From Digitaria exilis (lineage: Eukaryota > Streptophyta > Magnoliopsida > Poales > Poaceae), in the NCBI GenBank assembly GCA_015342445.1, contig JACEFO010002688.1:24414-88413 (forward strand): a DNA stretch of 64,000 bases, written 5' to 3'. This document shows positions 55,551-64,000 of the stretch, one piece after another (position 1 is the first letter of the stretch; the number at the start of each line of letters is the position of its first letter). A program made the translations under genes and the position numbers. The notes below the pieces were generated by a model. The model saw only the letters and a list, made by a program, of their open reading frames with translations, ran no database searches and was not told the DNA's origin.

Positions 55551-57785
55551 TAAAGAAGAATTACTCTGGACAGATTGTGTTTCCGTAGAAGAAAATTCAT
55601 TGCTCCTAGCTCCAACATCCAAAATTTCTCATCCTTGGTCAGGTAGTAGGAAATTTGTTAAGCAACACTTTGCTTTTTATCTCAGAGGCTGATCTAGTTG
55701 TTAAGTTGGTCAAAAATTTTAGTTTAGGCCTCCCGGTTTAGATGGATTTTCAGCACAACGAACCATATGATTCTGCCTATAACTCTAGTTTCCTCATTCC
55801 TTTGGGGCTGAACTTTTGTGAGTGTTTCCATCTTAATTTTCTAATCAGCTTTGATAATCATCATTTAGTCCAGAAATAGCATCTTCATGGGAGAGTCTTT
55901 GACATAAATCCTACTTGTAGGCTATGAATGAAATTATGGGAGTCTAATATTTCTAGTTGCAAGCTTAAGCTTCTAAAGTCCAATTTTTAGTAATTCAAAA
56001 CTCCAAAATATGCAAGCTTTCGAGCTTTACTAGTTGTGCAAGCTTAAGGCATAGACTTAGCAATTGATCATAACTTCAGTTTCGCCTATCAAAAGGGGCA
56101 CGACAGCCAAGCCTGATATTCATTTGTGTTGCATCAGATTTCCTTAAGGGTCGAAAAATATCCTAGTACAGCAATGCCCAAAGTAAGCCAAAAAAAACTG
56201 AGGGTATAAATTTCAATAACTGACCACTCATTATTTGTCCATTGGTTTCCAAAGTGTGGCAGCATGAGGTAGTCAGATTTTGGAATAACTTTTCCACTGA
56301 GATTTTATATAAATTAGATCTTGTGCTTAGTTTTACTAATTCCTCTGTCAGATTATGGAATTCGGCATAAAGGAGACAAAACAAGGCAGATTTTGGACAG
56401 TAAGTAAAATATTCATAGCAAAAAATTTAACACTCCAAAATTTCCCAAACTTTACCAGCTTATTTGTAACATATTTGTATAAAATGTTACTATTCAACAT
56501 TCCTCAAATTTGGAGGTTAAGATGGTGCAAAAATAACGTTTTTGTACTGACTGTCCCCAGAATTTTCAGCAAGACAGGAAGTCGGTATTTGGTTCATATT
56601 TCGAGTTCTACTTGCCCATAAGCCTCGAATTTTCTACATCATAAACTTAAATACCTAGCAAACAAGTTTCATATTGAAGTCTCGGGCAGAAACTGCTGTT
56701 AAGAGGGTGTAAAAATTCGATTTCTCACTTGCTGTTCCCAGAAAATTCCAGCAGACAGAGGGTTACCATTTTAAGCATAACTCTTAATTTACTGAACCAA
56801 AATTGTTGAAATTTCTACAGCACAAACTAGACAACATTTGTGACAACTTTCATATTGGACACTTTTTCGTTTGATGGGTTATTCAGGCTCGAAACGACAG
56901 TGCAAGTATAACTGTTTTCAGCAGAATTTCAGCATAATTTCCGGTTATTATTCAAACTTTGATGAAGGGTAGTTCAATGATCATACAACATGATTTAATA
57001 GAATTTCAGCAAATTATAAATGCATGAGCGGCCTATTCGTTCTCACCAATACACGTGCCAATAACTTTTGGCCTATGAAGTCAGTGCCGGTGGCTAGGCA
57101 ATATTCGTCTCTCTCTATATTCACTAGCCGAACTTTTCTAGCCGTTCAACTTACGGAATCGTGGTTAGCATACCTGCAGAAAATTCCATTCCAGAACAAT
57201 TATAAGGAACCTCTGGTGCCAGCACTCACGGAAGCGTTCCCATTCATTACCACCCACTATAGTGGTGGCACCCGAACATTCAACATTGAACGGGCAATGC
57301 TTCATATGTCACCAAGGCAACATATTGACAATTTCATACGCTTATGAATAGCGTATTGACTTTGTGCCGCCATCATATTTGCATATGATGCCATGGTACG
57401 CTACAGCAATCGCCGTACCTTGCGCCCACCATACTATTCTAGTTTCATACGCCATCACAGCGTATTGACTATGTGCCGCCACTATATTTTCATATAGTGC
57501 CGTGGTACGTTACAGCAATCGCCGTACCTTGCGCCCACCATTGCGAAAAGTAAATGACAGAATGAAAATGTGCTAGGAGTCAGTATAACATACAATTAGC
57601 CACCTATCATATCGTGAACCCTTATCCCAATAGGCTTCACGCTCTATAGATAATCCTTATCGATCCTATGGATAGCATTCCATCGCAAGTGCGCGGCGGA
57701 AGCAAAAGTTGGCATGTTTATTTAAAAATATTTATTTAGGGTCTGTTGCTCTCTCTGGTGCGCATGTTTCGGCTCTGATGCTAGT
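55551..57785 (-). mobile_element. Element G leader region
   Basis: Leader next to the G 5' LTR. The 1.2 kb nearest the LTR aligns with the leaders of B and E, including the structured array (57,245-57,541), GTAAGT (57,149-57,154) and the CAGCAGACAG motif repeats. A degenerate primer-binding site (TAGCATCAGAGCC, 57,770-57,782, minus) precedes the LTR. Farther left the sequence keeps the same repetitive style but orf0 and gag are absent. The boundary with F is uncertain. Confidence 0.55.
57245..57541 (-). promoter_or_regulatory. Structured leader array of element G
   Basis: Two tandem units with intact 8-bp stems, GCAA-loop (CATCATAT/ATATGATG) and GAAA-loop (CACTATAT/ATATAGTG), as in B. The stems have been kept although the rest of G is heavily mutated. 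Confidence 0.7.
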
Positions 57786-60700
57786 TGTGGTAGACCACTC
57801 CAAAATTATTCCAAGTTAAGTACCCACGGACCACCAATCAAGTAGTGAGGCACTTAATCCGGAATAAGCTGGAGCGCCGTCGGATAATACCCCGATTAAC
57901 CACGTACTTTCACGATCGAAACAACACGCGCGCCCACACGAAGGTGAGTCCCAGAAAATTACAACATTCCACAAATTCAGCTTACATAAATAGTCTCAAC
58001 AAGTTATTACAAACCATGTTCGAATCTCAAATAAAAGTGCGAGAGTTCATTGCAGCGGAAATTAAACTAACGACGATACATAGCAACACCATAATGAAGC
58101 CGGCCATGGTGCTACTCCTCCCGATCCTCGGCAGAGGACGGGGAACCCACTCGACATGCCAGCCAGGTGGAACCTGGGCAGGCCAGGGGATGGAATTCAC
58201 CGCCTCCTCCAAAGCAGTACCTGAAATAAATTGCCACAAGCAAGGCTAAGTATACTAATACTCAGCAAGGCTTACCCGTCGGGTGAAAACTACATCACCG
58301 ACTTCTAGACATGAGAGGCCTTTGGCTGGTGGGTTTGTTTTGCCAGAAAGCAACTAAGAGTGGATCCTTATTTTCATGATTTTAGCATCAAATTCTAATA
58401 GTGTTAACCATTCTAGATTAGCATCCTCTCTAATCATACAAGTGGTGCAATATAATTTAGTACATACAACAAGTTCATCATCCTCGTAGTTCCACTTGTT
58501 ACTCAATGCAGCACAGCGGTCAAGCAATCTCATTAACTGCGAGAAGCGGACAGTTCGAACCGAATTTCACTACCTGGCCAGGGAAAACCCAACACACACG
58601 GATAATGCTTGCTATGAAAGGTACAAGCACTTCCCAACCTTTCCCATCAATCCACAATTCGGCGCCGGGTCCACTCCCTTAGGATAAAGGTTTACCGCTT
58701 CACTCACGGCATCACACATATATCCACATGTGTACGGCAAGGGAAACAAATATTTCCAAGGAGAGATTGTTATTGGTCCTAGCTGTTTCAGTCTGGTACT
58801 GAGCTTACCGATTCCAATAGGTCGGCATGTGCGTGGTACGTTCAAAAACTTGACACACAGAACCACACGTTTCGACCTTAATCCAATTATCATATACGGA
58901 TGGGAGATCTACACACATACCGTCCCGCCCGTCCATCCTTATGATTCCAACATAAGTAAAGACAAGCAACTCCTATATCTCGCGAGTGACAGGAAATCAC
59001 TCGACTTGTAATGGTCCTAAAGCAATGCACTACCGACCCTATCATACTAGTATTTCAAGTCATGGTACTAGAATTATGCAACTAGGGTATTCAAACAACT
59101 CCTTCAACGTAAATGCACAAGCATAAATAATTCATAGTTGCACAATTTGAAAGTTAGGTTATGCTCCGGGGCTTGTCTTCTTGGGCTACGCCGGCGTCAG
59201 ACTCCGGGTCAATCACGATCACGTCGGCACCACCTTCGGGAGCTTCTTCTTCGTTAGCGCGGGATGAGGTTGTAGGTGCCGTCAGTGAGAGCGCCTTCTA
59301 CATGAGATGCAATATTTTTAAGTGTTGCTGCTGGTTTTTAGTCTAAAAGGCTAAGGCACTTGAAGGCCATAATCACCTAGACATATAAGTGGTTTATTCT
59401 TTTATTCACAAAATTAAAGAAAGAGTGTGTGGTGTACGTTTTAGGCTTTTATGATGGTGATTGTGTACACATATAGAACAATTCAAACCATTATCTCTAT
59501 ACAAGTGTTTAGTTCTGGAGTTTTAATCTTCACATGCACTATTTTTTATTAATCGCCAACTTAAACTATATCTAATTAATAAACTCGATTTACTCTAGTT
59601 TCTTCTCATTATTGTTTCTCTGTTTCTGTTCATCCTTTTTATCCACAAACTTATGACAGCTACTGAGTATAAGAGCTAGGATCACCCCAAAATTTAGCTA
59701 AAATCGAGCTATACAGAATTTATTAAAAATAGTACAAGTTGCTGCTCCAATAAACAAGATTAAATCATATAAAATAAAAAATTACTTCCAAAACAGAATA
59801 TTTCTCTACCAGAGCTAAAACATGAGTACAAGAAGGGCTCTGGCCAAGTGGTGGCTAAAAATATCACTTGGACAGCCCTCAATAATTTTCAATCCGAAAA
59901 CCAACATCTATTTATTTGCTGGCCTAAACAGAGTCTAAAATTAAGTTAGCATTTTTCCAACATGTGCCAACAAGTTGCTAGGCCTCTGGTGGAAGTTGGT
60001 AATTTTTGACTGCATGAAATATTTCTAATAAGTGCAGAACTCACCTAGAAAAAGAAAACACTAAATAAATCATAACTGCAGTTTCATGTCATATTTTTAG
60101 GTCTCCTTTGGACACAAAGCTTCTACTGTCCATACAGCACATATCCAAAGCTCAGCTACAGAGAGTTCAGGATTTGAAATGGTGCAAAAACTCTAAATCA
60201 CAGTTTGAATTTTAATTCAAAAAACTATTCGTCAAAAGTGTATACATCTAAATATGAAATTGGAGTTTACAATCTCTCACGAGTCCAGGGAGCTATTCGT
60301 GTGCATTTGTCTGATTTTACCATACGATTTAGTGGATTATCTGAAGATCTCAGAAAAATGGATCTAGGACAGAATTCATTTACATCGCGGACACTAGATT
60401 TTAAGAAACCTTTCAAACAGTCCTGATAACCTCAAGGAGGACGTAGTCACAAGTAATGGGGAATGCATCTAGGTCCTAGGCCGCGGTGGCCGAATTCGCG
60501 AGGGAGCGCGGGTTCGGGTGAGGTCACGGAGCGACGAGGGACTCACCAACAACTAGTTTCAAGCAGATTAGAGTCGGAGGACGGAGATGGCCGGTCAAGA
60601 AGCTGCAGGTGCGAGGTGTTCTGGGACAATCTTCGCCGAGACGTCACAGGGGTGCTAACAAGCTTTAGTCCTGTGAGCATAAGAAGATGAGGCCTCTGTC

Positions 60701-62605
60701 CATCTGGTACAGATTCAGAATAAGTAGGCGATAGGTCACATACAATTCAGAAAGAATCATGTACACCATTTTAAACATAACCGGCAGACGCTACTATCAT
60801 ATTTACGCCGATTACTTGGACACAAGCTGCCTCGTCCATACACACAACATATCCAAAGTTCAGCACCAGAAGGATTCATCAAATTTGACCTGGTGCACAA
60901 CCTAACTCTAAAAACTCTGAGTTTGAATTTAATTCAAAGAACCGTTCTGTCAAAAAGTATAGGTGCAAACATGAGATTGGTCTCCAAACGCGAGGAAACT
61001 CTGAGAAAAATTCGGGTGAAGGTGTTCGTTCTATTTTAGCGACTTTGCAATCCTCTTTCACTACCATCAAATATGTGCTAGTGTAATTCAGGATATACAC
61101 TGCAAAGGCGTAAAAAACGATTGCGAGTGCGACTTTCTCCACGTAAATTAACTTACCTGGACGACAGTCACATCCGTCCGCTCCGAGTTAATTTGCATGT
61201 AGGAAACCGGCGAAGATATGACCCTCAAAACTCGGCGACGTCGCAATCAGGTCCACTTCGCGTTCTGAGCGATTAAACTGAGCATACGACAGCGATTGCC
61301 CACGGTCGGTGGAGTGGCGTTACAGCCACATTCTCCCAGGGGCTGTTGGGAAGGGCGTCAAGGTGTTGTAAGTGAGAAGTGACGTGTACAGAGGTGGTCT
61401 GTGGCGGCCGATCAGGCAGGATAACCCAAGGTGCGGCTAGTATCCTGGCGGAGCAGCGAGGAACTTTATTCCGCGAGGGCCTTCACGATTTCTCGCAGGG
61501 GTTTGCTGAGGGGCTAGCTAAGAGAGTGAGGGGAGCTTGAGTGTGGCGGATGGGAATCCATGGAGGGGAAGGGCGATCGATTTAGGCGGGCGGTACAAAG
61601 AGTCACGTGCTGCTTTGTGGCAGAGGTGGAAGAAGATGCGCGGGAGCATGAGGAGGGAGAATGACGGTGACGCTGGCTGAGGAAAGCAGCAAGGTTACAT
61701 GACGGAGTCTTGGAGCGGCTAGAGAGGACTGGGCTTGCTTGCGGACTGCGATACGCGGTGCTCGGAGCTTGGTCGGAAGCACATTGATGGCTCCGACAGC
61801 CGGGCAAAGCGAGCGGAGGGGGTTGGGGGCTGGAGATCCTCGCGTGCACGATGGGGGATACTCCGATAGCTGCTGCGGGCGCACGGTTGGGCGAAAGGGC
61901 GAATCGCATGGCTTTGGGCAGGCGTGGTGCGAGCGGACAGTCGCGGAGCTCCGTCCGCCATGATGGCGTGCCGAGCGGCGAGGCTAACAGGGCGTGTGGG
62001 GCGCGCGACTTGACCGGACAAGGGCGCTGGCTTGTGCACGGGGAGGAGAGACGCAGCTGTAGCGGCTTTGGCCGACCAGACGGGGTCGCCGCCGCCCACC
62101 GGCCACGTAGCGGCCGCTGCCGGCCTAGGGCAGAGCCTGGCCAAGCTGGCTGTCGGGGCGCCCGTGGAGCTCCCCGGTTTAACAGCGATTTTCTCCAAAA
62201 ATTTGAACTAAACTTTCGAAAGTGCAAACACAAAAGTTGGACTTTAGGTGGGACACAACTTCCTTTTTGGGGTGAACCTGTAATTACGAATTTTTCAAGC
62301 TCAAACAAGCCTGTTTGAAAGGTCGTTCTGCATAGTTTTTATAGGGTTTTTGAGGGGCTTAACTAGCAAATTTGAAAAAAGTCTCAAACAGTACTAGACT
62401 TCATTTGTGATGGCAAACAACTTTATTTTTGGAGATTTCAAGTTTAGTAGGAAAATCTTCGAGATCTGGTTTGGGATGTCAAAATAGCGCTTTGACATTT
62501 TAAACTTTGAATTTGAAACCCAAATTTAAGTGTGTTTTCCATACCTTTTTGCTTACGACTGTTTTTAGTGTATTTTTTAAAGTTTTAAACATAGGGGATG
62601 TCACA
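57786..62605 (-). mobile_element. Element G 5' LTR (4,820 bp)
   Basis: Plus-strand start TGTGGTAGACCACTCC and end GGGGATGTCACA. It has the conserved hairpin with one mismatch (58,245-58,266), an acceptor TAG (59,298), a donor GTGAGT (60,541-60,546) and a mini-ORF with a frame change (about 59,250). The stretch 60,470-61,560 has little similarity to the other LTRs and may be scrambled or an insertion. The right flank CTCAG has no visible partner. Gag-pol and the 3' LTR are missing. Confidence 0.82.
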
Positions 62606-63002
62606 CTCAGTGCTTCCACAGTGTGTATCGCTTTATTCAGAATTGTCGCTCTGTTATCTTGTGATGGGAACGTTCTGACGAAATGTACAAAGGCACTCTA
62701 TATTGAGGCGTTTGCAGTTATATTCGGCAACTAACTCATGGTCCCTTGCTTTTGCCATTGCGAGACTAAGAAGCAAGCGACCGCTGGTCCTTTGTTTCGT
62801 GAGACACTTTGCCGCTAACATGTGCCGTAGGCAGAAGAAGTAAGAAGGGATTGTGAAGTTGAAGAACTATGCGGCGTGCCACTAAGGAAACTTTCAAGAG
62901 AAGTTGGAGGCTCTCACACAAAGAATTGACGAATAGGGCAAAAGATGGTGAAAGGGGTGATGTCCGTTAGGAGAAATGCCTCAAGCATATGATACGATGG
63001 TA
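62606..63002. other. Unclassified 397-bp stretch
   Basis: No gene or repeat recognised. If the LTR at 63,003 is the 5' LTR of F, this would be F leader on the minus strand. The words next to the LTR (TCGTATCATATGC, minus) resemble a decayed tRNA-Met primer-binding site in 10 of 13 positions. This is weak. Confidence 0.3.
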
Positions 63003-63572
63003 TGTGCTTGAACACCCAGATTTCACCAGAACCCGAAGTGCTTCCATATGTGTGCCCAGGATATCCACAGAACAATATAGATTACAAATATGATCACAGA
63101 GAACACAATGCTCGAAATTAAATAGTTTACATCAGAAATTTTAACACAGCATAGTCCTTATAGAAATAACACAGCGGAAGCCTCTTCATAGTTGTTAAAC
63201 GTTCTAACTGAAGTAGAGCCTCAAGTCCACAGGGACACGACGCGAACACAACGAGAAGATGGTAGTCCTCTGGAACAAATCTCAGCAAGCAACTAATCAT
63301 TCACCTCTCCATCTATTACCCATCTGGGAATTTGTTGAATAGTTGCAAGTGTAAGTAAACCATCTTACTTAACAAGTATAACACGGGTTATGCAAGAACA
63401 AAAGACTTGACACAGTTAAACTGCATTAGCACTTTTAATTGTTTCATTTTATTATCATCTAAATTACTACAAATGAGTAGAACCTAATTATAAATCCAAT
63501 AATAATGTATCAGTAATCATAGAATATACCATTATCAACCTCTAACATCATGTTCTAATTAAAAATGATCTA
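63003..63572 (-). mobile_element. Second F-type LTR, terminal 570 bp
   Basis: TGTGCTTGAACACCCAGATTTC onward aligns with 19,013-19,580 through many shared stretches (GAACACAATGCTCGAA, AGAGCCTCAAGTCCACAGGG, ACAAGTATAACACGGG). Divergence with small indels is considerable, perhaps 10-15% by eye. It could be the 5' LTR of F or a separate element. It breaks off at ATGATCTAGG. Confidence 0.7.
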
Positions 63573-64000
63573 GGGCTAGCACACGAAATCGGCTGTGACC
63601 AATGATGCAGGGCGTGCCAGTCAATCTGACCTGTTGATTGACAAGGAAAATCGGACGTTAATAACACAATGAAATCGGCAGGGTTTCCGATTTGATGATG
63701 AATACCAGATCGGCAATGAATTCCAATCTATGATAGAGAGTCGGCTAGATCAGCCGATTCCGATGCAAAGCAGAGTAAGATTACTAAAACGTAACCTAAC
63801 AAGCTAAGAAGAGCAACACTTATAATAGATCTAAACGGCTATACCCGATCCGATAATGCAGTATGAATAACAGCCGATCAAAGCTTATTCTAAGCTGGAT
63901 AAGGGTTGAATAAAATCTAAACAAAGTAACAGCGATACACCGGTTACTAAAGGCTAGATACTTATCCGATAACTGTTTAATAACTTAAACGAAGCAACAA
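63573..64000. mobile_element. Unidentified insertion at the window edge
   Basis: The LTR homology stops and an AT-rich sequence begins with frequent TCGGC/GCCGA words, including a hairpin TCGGCT-AGATC-AGCCGA at 63,741-63,757. No frame of note. Probably another transposable element that continues beyond the window. Confidence 0.35.

Noticed and set aside
57024..57347. Antisense frame in the leader (MSGLFVLTNTRANN...) with relatives at 10,166-10,423 and 38,325-38,669
   Set aside because: It lies opposite the transcript, B needs two offsetting frame changes to match, and the E copy has several stops. Conservation is better explained by the structured RNA on the sense strand.
21437..62605. Idea that the inverted LTR at 21,437 is the lost 3' LTR of element G
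   Set aside because: It is of the G subfamily, but flanks do not match (GTGCG versus CTCAG) and the E and F sequences between do not fit one G element. Kept only as a note on subfamily.

Overview
This window is a block of nested LTR retrotransposons from a large plant genome, most likely a grass or another repeat-rich monocot. No convincing single-copy host gene, rRNA or tRNA was seen. Nearly everything belongs to the Ty3/Gypsy superfamily. The dominant group looks like Tekay/Del-type chromoviruses: gag and pol fused in one frame, a C-terminal chromodomain, a primer-binding site matching initiator tRNA-Met, and very long LTRs of 4.1-4.8 kb. Family names are my recognition; no search was run.

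Layout. (1) 1-15,658: element X (+ strand, perhaps Athila-like) supplies its 3' internal part (6,923-9,174) and a 3' LTR (from 9,175 to 15,658). Chromovirus A (+; 3' part of pol, then LTR 2,524-6,922) sits inside X's internal region. A truncated chromovirus C (-; 10,167-14,809) sits inside X's LTR and is flanked by a 289-bp duplication of that LTR. (2) 15,659-19,012: a broken, intron-containing coiled-coil gene and repeat-rich sequence, probably a Tat-lineage remnant. (3) 19,013-about 63,572: probably one old element F (-). Its 3' LTR is split into 19,013-21,436 and 51,862-53,112 by element E (+). E's 5' LTR is cut short and joined head-to-head to an inverted LTR fragment of another subfamily. 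E's gag is interrupted 64 bases after its start codon by element B (-; 27,589-43,286), and E's gag-pol and 3' LTR follow at 43,287-51,861. F's internal region continues to the right with no pol and contains a partial element G (-; 5' LTR 57,786-62,605). A second F-type LTR starts at 63,003 and is cut at about 63,572 by unknown sequence.

Element B is complete: 15,698 bp, a 5-bp target duplication (GGAAG), two 4,193-bp LTRs with no difference found where I compared them, an intact 1,493-residue Gag-Pol with all catalytic residues, and an extra upstream coiled-coil ORF (orf0). It appears very young and possibly active.

The most interesting signals are in the non-coding parts shared by these elements. 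(a) The leader after the primer-binding site carries tandem 108-bp units folding into GNRA-loop hairpins, with compensatory base changes between units. (b) orf0 and gag start codons are each preceded directly by an acceptor-like CAG, with a conserved GTAAGT upstream, suggesting alternative splicing of one leader. (c) The LTR itself has a conserved donor (GTGAGC) and acceptor (TAG) bounding a 1.07-1.26 kb intron-like segment, followed by a 47-codon acidic mini-ORF of identical length in A, B and E. Together these suggest elements whose genomic and messenger RNAs are kept apart by splicing and RNA structure.
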